From Alphaproteobacteria bacterium (GTDB taxonomy: Bacteria > Pseudomonadota > Alphaproteobacteria > UBA2966): a DNA stretch of 61,210 nt. The notes under the pieces are model-generated. The model searched no databases and had not been told where the DNA came from. It worked only from the letters and a program-made list of their open reading frames with translations. The DNA lies in NCBI GenBank assembly GCA_030740435.1, contig JASLXG010000005.1, positions 1 through 61,210 of the forward strand, in the 5' to 3' direction. This document shows, piece after piece, positions 24,252 through 32,589 of this stretch (positions are counted from its first letter, which is position 1; each line of letters begins with the position of its first letter). The translations under genes and the position numbers were made by a program.

Positions 24252-25001
24252 TCACTTCATCACCACGCCGCCGTCGACGACGATGGTCTGGCCGGTGATA
24301 AAGCTGGCCAGGTCGCTGGCCAGGAAGGCGATCAGGCCGGCCACTTCTTCAGGCCGGCCGAAGCGTTTCAGCGGGATGGTTTTGACTAGGCGATCGCCGT
24401 GCTTGGCGATGAACTCGGCCGGCATGGGGGTGTCGATGATGCCCGGGGCCACGGCGTTGACCAGCACCTCGGGCGCCCAGGCCTGGGCCAGCGAGCGCAC
24501 GATGCCGAAAAGCCCGGCCTTGGCCGCGGCGTAGGACGCGAAGTGCCGATTGCCCTGTTCGCCGGCGACGGAGTTGGCGAAGATCAGCCGGCCCGGCCGC
24601 TGGCCATTGGTCCGCGCCCGGAAGGCCAGGGCGACGTCGTAGGCACTGGTCAGGTTGACGGCGATGGCGCGGTCCCAAAGCTCCCGGTTGTCGGGCTCCA
24701 GGCGGTCGAGCTCGAAAATTCCGGCCAGGTGGACCAGCACGTCGATGGGCCCGTCGGCGGCGTCCAGGGCCTCGGCACAAGCTTCTGGAGAATGCAGCGC
24801 CGAGGTGTGGGTCGAGAGGTTTTCGTGGCCCTTGAAGTGGGCCACCGCCGCCTCCAGCCCCTCGGGCCGGACGTCGATGAGGTCGACCAGGGCGCCACCG
24901 GCCAGGAACACCTCGGCCGAGGCCAGCGCAATGCCACCGGCGCCGCCGGTCAGCACCACGCGGCGGTCCTTGAAGTCGAACCGGTTTTTCATCTTATTCA
25001 C
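24252..25001 (-). CDS. Short-chain dehydrogenase/reductase (SDR)
   Basis: This is a 249-residue classical SDR. The nucleotide-binding loop is VLTGGAGGIALA (about 16-27), the NAG-like strand is LVHLAGIFEL, the catalytic Ser is in ANSVAGEQG and YxxxK is in ASYAAAKAG. The C-terminus TGQTIVVDGGVVMK is typical. The acidic residue after the second strand (LIDVRPEG) favours NAD(H). The GTG at 25001 overlaps the pentapeptide gene stop by 4 bp; an ATG at 24992 is an alternative. The substrate is unknown. It probably follows the mutase/oxidoreductase operon, with the pentapeptide gene in between. Confidence 0.87.
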   Translation of the reverse strand: MNKMKNRFDFKDRRVVLTGGAGGIALASAEVFLAGGALVDLIDVRPEGLEAAVAHFKGHENLSTHTSALHSPEACAEALDAADGPIDVLVHLAGIFELDRLEPDNRELWDRAIAVNLTSAYDVALAFRARTNGQRPGRLIFANSVAGEQGNRHFASYAAAKAGLFGIVRSLAQAWAPEVLVNAVAPGIIDTPMPAEFIAKHGDRLVKTIPLKRFGRPEEVAGLIAFLASDLASFITGQTIVVDGGVVMK

Positions 25002-26176
25002 TTCGCCGGCACTTCCAAGCCGTCGGTCAGCACCGCACCTTCAAGATCGGCGCCCTCCAGCTTGGCGCCCGGCAGTTTGGCGCGACTGAGATCGGCCGCC
25101 ACGACATTGCCGGTTGGCGCCCCCGAGGCGTCATGGATCTCGACCGGGCCCAGCTTGGCCAGCGTCAGATCGGCCTCGCTCAGATCGGCCTCGATCAGAC
25201 GGGCACCGCTGAGATCGGCGAACTCGAGGTTGGCGGCCCGCAAGTTGGCCGCGGAAAAGTCCGCCAGCACCAGTCGGCAATAGGAAAGATCGGCCGCCGC
25301 CAGCACGGTGGCGCGCAAACTGGCGCCAGAGAGGTCGACGCCGGCCAAGACCACGTTGGAAAAATTCATGCCGTCGAGCACGGCCCGGCTGCCCTTGGCA
25401 CCAGATGATTTCGACCATTCGGCGTGCTGGCGCAGCACGGTCTGTATGTCGAGCGTCAGGTTGTCGACGTTGACCACCACGGTGGCGCCCTCGAGGTCGG
25501 CGTTCGAAAGATCGACGCCGGTCAGCGTGGCGCCGCTGAGATCGGCATTGCGAAACTGGGCGCCTGCGACCTGGGCGCCAAAAAGCTGGGCGTTGCGCAG
25601 GTCGGCCTCGTTGAGCGCGGCCTGGCTGAAATCGGCACCGGAAAAGTCGGCCTGCTGCAGGTTGGAGCGCGTCAGGTCGGCCTGACTCAAATTGGTATTA
25701 CGCAGCGCCGTCCCCTTGAGGTTCGAGTTGACCAAGCTGGCGTTGGCCAGCGAGGCCTCGGAAAGATCGGCCTCGACGCTGCCGCCAGCCGCCGGTTTGG
25801 GCTGGTTGGGGTGATCGGGCAGCGCCTTGGCATGCATCAGGGTGCCGCTGCGCAGATCGACCTCGTCGAGGTTGGCCCCGCTGAGGTCGGCACCGAAGAA
25901 CTGGGCCCCGCGCATATCGGCCTGACTGAGGTCGGCGCCGGACAAATCGGCGTGACGAAAGTCGGTGGCGAAAAGATCGGCCTGGCTAAGATTGGCACCT
26001 GTCAGCACAGCGTGGCTGAGGTCCGATCCGGCCAGGCTGGCCTGCTTCAGATTGATCCCGGGCAGCTTCAGCCCGGTCAGTACCTGGTTGGCCAGGTTGG
26101 CGCGCTGGCCCCCGGTCTTGCCCTCCGCCCAGAGGCGGTGCTTTTTGAGAATTTCGACCAGTTCGGCGGGCGTCAT
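24998..26176 (-). CDS. Pentapeptide-repeat protein
   Basis: This 392-residue protein is made mostly of A(D/N)LXX repeats (for example ADLSGADLSQADMRGAQFFG) that fold into a right-handed quadrilateral beta-helix. The first ~45 residues (MTPAELVEILKKHRLWAEGK) form a helical cap that is also seen in other bacterial pentapeptide proteins. A non-repeat insert is seen near 255-275 (DIQTVLRQHAEWSKSS), followed by a second repeat block. No signal peptide or membrane segment is visible. The function is not predictable. Coupled to the SDR gene by a 4-bp overlap and 55 bp downstream of the oxidoreductase gene. Confidence 0.88.
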   Translation of the reverse strand: MTPAELVEILKKHRLWAEGKTGGQRANLANQVLTGLKLPGINLKQASLAGSDLSHAVLTGANLSQADLFATDFRHADLSGADLSQADMRGAQFFGADLSGANLDEVDLRSGTLMHAKALPDHPNQPKPAAGGSVEADLSEASLANASLVNSNLKGTALRNTNLSQADLTRSNLQQADFSGADFSQAALNEADLRNAQLFGAQVAGAQFRNADLSGATLTGVDLSNADLEGATVVVNVDNLTLDIQTVLRQHAEWSKSSGAKGSRAVLDGMNFSNVVLAGVDLSGASLRATVLAAADLSYCRLVLADFSAANLRAANLEFADLSGARLIEADLSEADLTLAKLGPVEIHDASGAPTGNVVAADLSRAKLPGAKLEGADLEGAVLTDGLEVPAK

Positions 26177-26231
26177 GGCATCATTTTGCCGCCATGGCGT
26201 GGACTATGGCAAGACGGTCCTGCTACCGCGC

Positions 26232-29200
26232 CTACTCGGCAGCGGCGCTGCCGGGCCTTTGGGCCAGTGCGCGGCGCAATTCCTCTTCGCGAGTCTGGGC
26301 GGCGCTGGCGGCGGCTTCCTTGACGTGGCCAAAACCGCGGATCTGTTCGGGCAGGCTGAGCAGCCCCCGTGCCAGATCATAATTCTCGCGCCCCACCTGG
26401 GCCAAGACCTCGTCCACCAGGGCCTCGTAGCGGGCGATCAATTGGCGCTCCAATTGCCGGTCGCGGCCCAAACCGAAGAGGTCGAGCGGCGTTCCCCTGA
26501 GGCCCTTGAATTTGGCCAACAGACCCATGGCCGGGAACACCCAGGGCCCGTAAAGCCGCTTCTTGGGCAGCCCGCTGACGGGATCGGGACGGCTCAGCAG
26601 CGGCGGCGCCAGGTAGACCCGGGCCTTGAATCCGTCTTCGAAAGCGGCCTCCAGGCGGTTTCGCAAGTTGGCCCCGGAATAGAGCCTGGCGACTTCGTAT
26701 TCGTCCTTGTAGGCCAGCAGCTTGGCGTAAGAACGGGCGACCGCGGCGGTGAGCTCACCGGGCCGGTTCAAGAGCCGCGTCTCGGTCTCGCCGACCCGTT
26801 CCACCAGGGCCCGGTAGCGCGCCGCATAGGCCCTGTCTTGGTATTCCGTAAGCATCCCGGCGCGTTCCTCGATCAGCCCCTCCAGCGTCAGTTCGACCTC
26901 CTCGGCCAGCCCCACCAGGGCCTCGACGGCGGCCTGGTCGTGGGCAGCACTGCGGCCCCAGAGGAAGGCCTGGCGGTTCTCGGCGATCATCACGCCGTTG
27001 AGGTCGATGGCCCGCGACAAGGCCTCGGCCGAGACCGGGATCAGGCCCTTCTGGTAGGCAAAGCCGAGCATGAAGACGGTCGACAGAATGCCCTCGCCCA
27101 TGAGGCCACCGATCAGCGCTCCGGCATCGACGTAATCCGCCTCGCCGACCGCCAGTTCCACCTTCTTCTTCATCTGCTCGAGGGGAAAGCCGAGATCGGG
27201 ATTGTTGGTGAACTCACCCGCCGCGGCCCGCGCCGTGTTGACCACGGCCCGGCTGACGCCGCGTTCCAGACGGTCCGTGGCCTCGTCCTCGCAGACCACC
27301 GAGATATCGCAGCCGACGATGGCATCGGCGCTCAGCGGTATGCGGGTAGCAAAGATCCACTCCGGTGTCTCGGCGATGCGCACGTAGGACGTGGCCGCCC
27401 CCCAGCGCTGAGCCAGGCCGGTCATGTCGAGCACCGTGGCGCCGCGGCCATCGAGGTGCGCCGCCATGGCGATGATGGCGCCCAGCGTCATGATGCCCGA
27501 GCCGCCGATGCCGGCGACGATGATGCCGTAGGGTTTTTCGACACTCGGCAAGTTGGGTTCCGGCACGGCGAAAGGTTCATCGCCACTGGCCTCGGGGCGG
27601 CGCGGCACGCCGCCCTCGAGCGAGACGAAACTGGGACAGAAGCCCTTGGCGCAGGAATAGTCGGTGTTGCAAGAAGACTGGTCGATGTGCCGCTTGCGCC
27701 CATTGCTGGTCTCCAGCGGCATCACCGAGAGGCAGTTCGAGATGGCCGAGCAATCGCCGCAGCCCTCGCAGACCTCGGGGTGGATGAAAAGCCGGCTCTC
27801 AGGCTGCGGCGCGGTGCCGCGCTTGCGCTGGCGGCGCCGTTCGGTGGCACAGGCCTGGTCGTAGATCAGCACCGAGACGCCCTCGATTTGGCGCATCTCG
27901 CGCTGCACCAGGTCGAGTTCGTCCCGGTGGCGAATGGTGACGCCGTGGGCTAGGCCGGCGCCGACAGCATGGCGGTCGGGGTCTTCCGTCACGATGACCA
28001 TGCGCGAGACGCCCTCGGCCGCCAACTGGCGGCTGATCTGGGGCACCGTCGGGCTGCCCACCAGGGGTTGGCCGCCGGTCATGCCGACGGTGCCGTTAAA
28101 CAAGAGCTTGTAGGTGATGTTGACGCCTGCCGCCACGGCCGCCCGTATGGCCAGTATGCCTGAGTGCAAATAGGTGCCGTCGCCCAGGTTGGCGAAGACG
28201 TGTTCGTTCTGGCTGAAGGGCGACTGGCCGATCCAGGCCGCGCCCTCGGCCCCCATGTGGCAATAGGTCATTGTGCTGCGGTCCATCCACATGACCATAA
28301 AGTGACAGCCCACGCCGCCCTGCGACCAGGAGCCCTCGGGCAGCCGGGTCGAGGTGTTGTGCGGGCAGCCGGAGCAGAAATAGGGCAGCCGGCCTTTGGT
28401 GAAGAGCGCATCCGAGCCGATCTCGATGGGTGTCTCGCGCAGCCGCTTTTGCGTCGCCTCGCGAGCGTCCAGGTGCGCCAATCCGCGCTTGATGGCCTCG
28501 CTCTCATGAAAGCGGGCCAGGCGGGCGGCGATCACTCGGGCGATCTTGGCCGGGCTCAGCTCGCTCACCGAAGGCAGCAGCCAGTCGTCGAGGCGGCCCT
28601 CCCAGTTGCCCTTGCCGGCGTACTTGCCGACGACCTGCGGCCGGCGGCTCTCAGGCCAGTTGTAGAGCTGCTCCTTGATTTGCTCCTCGATCACCGGGCG
28701 CTTTTCCTCGACCACCAGGATTTCCTCGAGGCCGTCGGCGAAAGCGGCGATGCCGCTGGGCTCCAGCGGCCAGGTCATGGCCACGCGATAGAGTTTGAGC
28801 CCGATGGCTTCGCTCTCGGCATCATCGATACCGAGGATCTCCAGCGCCTCCATGACGTCACCGTAGGCCTTGCCCGAGGTAACGATGCCGAAGCGCGGCC
28901 GCGGGCTCTCGATGATGGTCTGGTCCAGCCCATTGGCGCGCACGTAGGCCAGCACGGCGGCCAGGCGTTCCTCCTTGCTGCGCCGCTCCTGTTCGGGCCC
29001 GGCGTCGGGCCAGCGGATGTTGAGACCGCCGTCCGGCATGGCGAAGTCGTCTGGCAGCCGCACCTGGACGCGATGGGGATCGACGTAGACGGAAGCCGAG
29101 CTTTCGATGTTGTCGCAGACCGAGGTGAAGCCGATCCAGAGGCCCGAATAGCGCGACATGGCGAAACCGTGGACACCCAAATCGAGGTAGTCCTGGACGC

Positions 29201-29723
29201 TGGCGGGATTGAGCGAGGGAATGCCGGCAGCCGAGAAGAAGATCTCGCTTTGGTGCGGCGTCGTGGTGGTGCGGGCCGCATGGTCGTCGCCGGCGATCAC
29301 CAGCACGCCGCCGTGACGCCCGCTGCCGGCGGCGTTGGCGTGGACGAAGGCGTCACCGGTGCGGTCGACGCCGGGTCCTTTGCCGTACCACATGCCGAAA
29401 ACGCCGTCGTACTTGGCGCCGGGATAAAGCTCGAGCTGCTGGGCCCCCCAGATGGCCGCCGCCGCCAGATCCTCGTTCAGCCCGGGCCGGAAAACAATAT
29501 GGTGTTTCGTCAGGAAGGGTTCGGCCCGGGCCAGGGCGAAATCGAGGCCGGAGATGGGCGAGCCCTGGTAGCCCGAGACATAGCCCGCCGTATTGAGCCC
29601 GGCCGCCTCGTCGCGCTGGCGCTGAATGATGGGCAGCCGCACCAGGGCCTGGAAGCCCGACATGTAGGCCCGGCCGCTGTCGCGGGTGTATTTGTCGTCA
29701 AGGCTGGAAACGGCGAGCGTCAT
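26232..29723 (-). CDS. Indolepyruvate ferredoxin oxidoreductase, fused IorA-IorB type
   Basis: This 1163-residue enzyme oxidatively decarboxylates aryl (or branched) 2-oxoacids to acyl-CoA with ferredoxin reduction. The N-terminal TPP/pyrimidine domain includes GYVSGYQGSPISGLDFAL. The TPP-binding part has CSGCPHNTSTRLPEG and ANLGDGTYLHSGILAIRAA with FNGTVGMTGGQ. A ferredoxin segment has CEGCGDCSAISNC and CAKGFCPSF. The gamma-type domain has GIIVAGIGGSGIMTLGAII, followed by a C-terminal extension of this fused family. Its ATG overlaps the B12-subunit stop by 4 bp, so it is co-translated with the mutase subunits. The context suggests that its acyl-CoA product, or a derivative of it, is the substrate of the mutase. 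Arylpyruvate specificity is by family only. Confidence 0.9.
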   Translation of the reverse strand: MTLAVSSLDDKYTRDSGRAYMSGFQALVRLPIIQRQRDEAAGLNTAGYVSGYQGSPISGLDFALARAEPFLTKHHIVFRPGLNEDLAAAAIWGAQQLELYPGAKYDGVFGMWYGKGPGVDRTGDAFVHANAAGSGRHGGVLVIAGDDHAARTTTTPHQSEIFFSAAGIPSLNPASVQDYLDLGVHGFAMSRYSGLWIGFTSVCDNIESSASVYVDPHRVQVRLPDDFAMPDGGLNIRWPDAGPEQERRSKEERLAAVLAYVRANGLDQTIIESPRPRFGIVTSGKAYGDVMEALEILGIDDAESEAIGLKLYRVAMTWPLEPSGIAAFADGLEEILVVEEKRPVIEEQIKEQLYNWPESRRPQVVGKYAGKGNWEGRLDDWLLPSVSELSPAKIARVIAARLARFHESEAIKRGLAHLDAREATQKRLRETPIEIGSDALFTKGRLPYFCSGCPHNTSTRLPEGSWSQGGVGCHFMVMWMDRSTMTYCHMGAEGAAWIGQSPFSQNEHVFANLGDGTYLHSGILAIRAAVAAGVNITYKLLFNGTVGMTGGQPLVGSPTVPQISRQLAAEGVSRMVIVTEDPDRHAVGAGLAHGVTIRHRDELDLVQREMRQIEGVSVLIYDQACATERRRQRKRGTAPQPESRLFIHPEVCEGCGDCSAISNCLSVMPLETSNGRKRHIDQSSCNTDYSCAKGFCPSFVSLEGGVPRRPEASGDEPFAVPEPNLPSVEKPYGIIVAGIGGSGIMTLGAIIAMAAHLDGRGATVLDMTGLAQRWGAATSYVRIAETPEWIFATRIPLSADAIVGCDISVVCEDEATDRLERGVSRAVVNTARAAAGEFTNNPDLGFPLEQMKKKVELAVGEADYVDAGALIGGLMGEGILSTVFMLGFAYQKGLIPVSAEALSRAIDLNGVMIAENRQAFLWGRSAAHDQAAVEALVGLAEEVELTLEGLIEERAGMLTEYQDRAYAARYRALVERVGETETRLLNRPGELTAAVARSYAKLLAYKDEYEVARLYSGANLRNRLEAAFEDGFKARVYLAPPLLSRPDPVSGLPKKRLYGPWVFPAMGLLAKFKGLRGTPLDLFGLGRDRQLERQLIARYEALVDEVLAQVGRENYDLARGLLSLPEQIRGFGHVKEAAASAAQTREEELRRALAQRPGSAAAE

Positions 29724-30139
29724 GGCGATCCCCCTGCCCGGGCCTGCAGGAAATCGAGAATCTCCCGCGAACGCGTGTTGCTGTCGAAGATGCCGTCGAT
29801 GCCCAGATCCGCGAGTGCCGCGAAGTCCTGACGCGGGATGACGCCGCCGATCATCAGCGTCACCTCGGTCATCTCGCGTTCAGCCAGGCCTTCGACCATC
29901 TCGCGGCAGTATGGAACATGGGCGCCGCCAAGGAAACTCAGGCCAATGACGTCGACGTCTTCCTCCAGCGCCGCCTCGATCACCTGGTCGACGGTGAGGT
30001 ACTTGCCGAGATAAATGACCTCGTGGCCGGCCTCGCGAAACAGCGAGGCCAGCACCTTGATGCCGCGGTCGTGGCCGTCGAAGCCCACCTTGGCCAGCAG
30101 GATGCGCCGGGCATCGGCAATCTCAGCCGCCGCGGACAT
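29720..30139 (-). CDS. Cobalamin-binding small subunit of acyl-CoA mutase
   Basis: This 139-residue B12-binding domain is like the small subunits of isobutyryl-CoA, 2-hydroxyisobutyryl-CoA and similar two-part mutases. The DxHxxG motif is DGHDRG (residues 21-26), where His23 would be the lower cobalt ligand. SFLGGAH (about 68-74) and LMIGGVIP (about 94-101) complete the SxL and GG signatures. The ATG at 30139 shares its A with the large-subunit TGA. A TTG one codon earlier is less likely. It forms one enzyme with the upstream large subunit. Confidence 0.9.
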   Translation of the reverse strand: MSAAAEIADARRILLAKVGFDGHDRGIKVLASLFREAGHEVIYLGKYLTVDQVIEAALEEDVDVIGLSFLGGAHVPYCREMVEGLAEREMTEVTLMIGGVIPRQDFAALADLGIDGIFDSNTRSREILDFLQARAGGSP

Positions 30140-31818
30140 CAAAACGGCGCCTCGTTGGCGCCCAGGTCGTCGTAGCTGTAACCAAAACCCTGGCGGATGT
30201 AGCCGTTCAACTCACCCAGCGTGGCGCCCGCCTCGATGGCCTCCATGGCGGCCGGGAAGAGGTTCACGGCGCGCCCGGCCGCCTGTTCGCGCAGGCCTGC
30301 GAGCGCCGGCTCCAACGCCTTTTTGTCGCGTGCTTCCTTGAAGCGGCCGAGGCGCTCAACGTGGGCCCGGACCTCGGCCTCGGGGACCTCCTGGACCACC
30401 ACCTCGCGTTCTTCGTCAATCTCCGAGATACCGCGATTGACGCCCACCACGGTGCGCTCGCCGGCCTCTACCTGCTTGTGGTGGCGCAGCGCCTCGGCGT
30501 CGATCAGGCGGTCGGCCCAGCCCGTCTCCTGGGCCATCATCATGCCGCCCTGTTCGGCGATGGCGGCCAGCAGCTTGCGGATCTCGGCCTCCATCGTGTC
30601 GGTCAGACTCTCGACGTAATAAGAACCCGCGAGCGGGTCGGCGACGTTGCCGATGCGGCTCTCAAAAGCCAGCACTTCCTGGGTGCGCACCGCCAGTTCG
30701 ACCGATTCCTCGGTCGGCAGGCCGCTGTTCTCGTCATAGGAACAGGTGTGCAGCGACTGGGTGCCGCCGAGCACTCCGGCCATAGCCTCGACGGTGACGC
30801 GAATGGCGTTGACCAGCGGCTGCTGGCGGGTCAGCGACGATCCGGCGGTGTGGACGTGGAACTTGTACTTCAGTGCCTTGGGGTCGCGGCCGCCATAGTC
30901 GTCGTGGATGATACGGGCCCACAATCGCCGGGCGGCGCGCAGCTTGCATATCTCCTCGAAGAAGTCCATCTCGGCGCTGGCCGTGAAGGTGATGCGCGGG
31001 GCCAGATCGTCAATGTCGAGGCCGCGCCTGAGTCCCTCGTCGAGGTATTCCCGGGCCAGCGCGAAGGTGAAGGCGATCTCTTGGGGCGCCGTGATGCCGT
31101 TTTCGCGGATGTTATAGCCGTCGACGCTGAGCGGGTTCCACTTGGGCACGTGGTTGATGCAGTATTCGACGCAGTCGATGGAAAGCTTGAGCCCCAGATC
31201 GGGCGGCACGAAGCTGCGCTTGTAGCCGCAGAAGGGATCGCCCAGCGTGTCGTTGAGGATGGTGCCGCGCAAATCGGCGGCCTCGAAGCCCCGGCGCCGA
31301 GCCGCCACCAGGTAATAGGCCATCAGCATGGTGACGCCGACGGTGCTGAGGTTGACGCTGACCTTGTCCAACGGGATCCCATCGAGCACCTCTTCCATGT
31401 CCTCGATGGTCGAAACCGGCACGCCCTGCAGGCCGACGTCGCCGCGCGCCAGGGCGTGGTCGGCGTCGACGCCGGAATTGGTGGGGATATCGAAGGCCAC
31501 GTTGACGGCGCTCTCGCCGGTATCGATGAGGTAGTGGATGCGTTCGTTGGTCAGGCGCGGCGAGCCGAAGCCGCAGAGCTGGCGCCGGCTCCACAACCGG
31601 CCGCGGTACATGCTGGGATAGATGCCGCGGGTGTAGGGGTAGCTGCCGGGATCGCCGAGGTCGCCAGCGTAGTCGAGCCCGGCCACGTCATCGGGACCAT
31701 AGACCTCTTTTACGGCATAGCCCGAGCCGGTTTCAAAGCGTTCGACGGTCTCGCGGTAGGCTTGGGCGACGCGCTCGGAGCGGCTTTCGGGGGCCTCGGC
31801 GGCGCTATTTTGGGACAT
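30139..31818 (-). CDS. Coenzyme B12-dependent acyl-CoA mutase, large subunit, atypical active site
   Basis: This 559-residue TIM-barrel mutase subunit has the length of IcmA/HcmA-type subunits that use a separate B12 domain. Family marks are YPYTRGIYPSMYRGRLWSRR (about 60-79), SVNVAFDIPT-like VNVAFDIPTNSG, FDFFEE-like EMDFFEEICKLRAARRLW, and GTQSLHT. Specificity positions are unusual. The residue equal to Tyr89 of methylmalonyl-CoA mutase is Leu81 (RRQLCGFG). The Arg207 region reads FCGYKRSFVPP, with Gly198/Tyr199. The otherwise conserved catalytic His244 (SGYH) is Asn236 (DGYN). The enzyme should therefore rearrange a different, bulkier or aromatic acyl-CoA. It is the first gene of the operon behind a TetR-type operator. 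Confidence 0.88.
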   Translation of the reverse strand: MSQNSAAEAPESRSERVAQAYRETVERFETGSGYAVKEVYGPDDVAGLDYAGDLGDPGSYPYTRGIYPSMYRGRLWSRRQLCGFGSPRLTNERIHYLIDTGESAVNVAFDIPTNSGVDADHALARGDVGLQGVPVSTIEDMEEVLDGIPLDKVSVNLSTVGVTMLMAYYLVAARRRGFEAADLRGTILNDTLGDPFCGYKRSFVPPDLGLKLSIDCVEYCINHVPKWNPLSVDGYNIRENGITAPQEIAFTFALAREYLDEGLRRGLDIDDLAPRITFTASAEMDFFEEICKLRAARRLWARIIHDDYGGRDPKALKYKFHVHTAGSSLTRQQPLVNAIRVTVEAMAGVLGGTQSLHTCSYDENSGLPTEESVELAVRTQEVLAFESRIGNVADPLAGSYYVESLTDTMEAEIRKLLAAIAEQGGMMMAQETGWADRLIDAEALRHHKQVEAGERTVVGVNRGISEIDEEREVVVQEVPEAEVRAHVERLGRFKEARDKKALEPALAGLREQAAGRAVNLFPAAMEAIEAGATLGELNGYIRQGFGYSYDDLGANEAPF

Positions 31819-31837
31819 GGCTAGGCCTTTCTTTCAG

Positions 31838-31851
31838 CAAACGACTGTTTG
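31838..31851 (-). promoter_or_regulatory. TetR-type operator, mutase side
   Basis: CAAACGACTGTTTG is a CAAAC-N4-GTTTG palindrome 20 bp upstream of the mutase start. With flanks it matches the operator at the divergent TetR gene at 14 of 16 positions. Occupation would block transcription of the mutase/oxidoreductase operon. Confidence 0.75.
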
Positions 31852-31940
31852 TCTAAATGGTTAGAAGGAGGGCCCGATGGAGTCAAGAGGGGAATTCACT
31901 GGCGTATCGATTTTTGTGGAAAATCAATTAGTTAAAAAAA

Positions 31941-31969
31941 TTGACAGATGAACCGAGCCTCCCTATTAA
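31941..31969 (+). promoter_or_regulatory. Sigma-70-type promoter of the TetR gene
   Basis: TTGACA at 31941-31946 and TATTAA at 31964-31969 are separated by exactly 17 bp, which is close to the ideal housekeeping promoter. The operator at 31972-31985 covers the expected transcription start, so the TetR protein should repress its own gene. Confidence 0.75.
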
Positions 31970-31971
31970 TA

Positions 31972-31985
31972 CAAACAATTGTTTG
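31972..31985 (+). promoter_or_regulatory. TetR-type operator, regulator side
   Basis: CAAACAATTGTTTG is a perfect 14-bp palindrome directly downstream of the -10 element of the TetR promoter. It shares the CAAAC-N4-GTTTG pattern with the site before the mutase gene. Two matched sites in one divergent gap strongly suggest that the adjacent TetR protein binds both. Confidence 0.8.
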
Positions 31986-32004
31986 CCTTCGAAATCGAGT
32001 CTTC

Positions 32005-32589
32005 ATGGCCCAGACAGCCCGCCAGATCCGCCGCCCGCGCAGCGACAGCCGCCGCCGGGAACTGCTCAACGAAGCCGCCTGGCTGTTTCGCCAGAAGGGC
32101 TACCACGCCACCTCGGTGCGCGATGTCTGTTCGGCCGTGGGCATGCTGCCGGGCTCGCTCTACAGCCATTTCGCCAGCAAGGAAGACCTGCTGGTGGCGG
32201 TCTACGAGGCCGGCATCGCCGAAATATCCGAAGCCGTGACCAACGCTCCGGCCGCGGGCGACCCCTGGGCCCGCTTCGAAGCGGCCTGCACGGCGCACCT
32301 CGAAGCGCTGCTGAAATCGAGCGACTATCCCCAGGTCGTGGTGCGCGTGCTGCCCGAGGACGCGCCCGGCGCCAGGGACGAACTGGTGCGGCTGCGCGAC
32401 AGCTACGAGGCCATCTTCGTGCCCCTGATCGCCGACTTGCCGCTGGCCGCCGGCGCCGATCGGGGTTTCCTTTTGCGTCTGGTCATAGGCGCCTTGAACT
32501 CGACCACCACCTGGTTCCGGCCTTCGGGCGATTCGCCCCGCACCATCGCCCACAAGTTCGTCGCCACGCTGCGCCAAGCGGCGACTTAG
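32005..32589 (+). CDS. TetR/AcrR-family transcriptional regulator
   Basis: This is a 194-residue repressor. The N-terminal helix-turn-helix region is ELLNEAAWLFRQKGYHATSV, followed by DVCSAVGMLPGSLYSHFASK (about residues 20-62), typical of TetR. The C-terminal ligand domain is less conserved. The ATG at 32005 gives the normal short leader; the in-frame ATG at 31948 lies upstream of the operator and is not used. It is divergent from the acyl-CoA mutase operon and probably responds to an acyl-CoA or aromatic acid from that pathway. The stop overlaps the decayed cupin gene on the other strand by 4 bp. Confidence 0.9.
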   Translation: MAQTARQIRRPRSDSRRRELLNEAAWLFRQKGYHATSVRDVCSAVGMLPGSLYSHFASKEDLLVAVYEAGIAEISEAVTNAPAAGDPWARFEAACTAHLEALLKSSDYPQVVVRVLPEDAPGARDELVRLRDSYEAIFVPLIADLPLAAGADRGFLLRLVIGALNSTTTWFRPSGDSPRTIAHKFVATLRQAAT

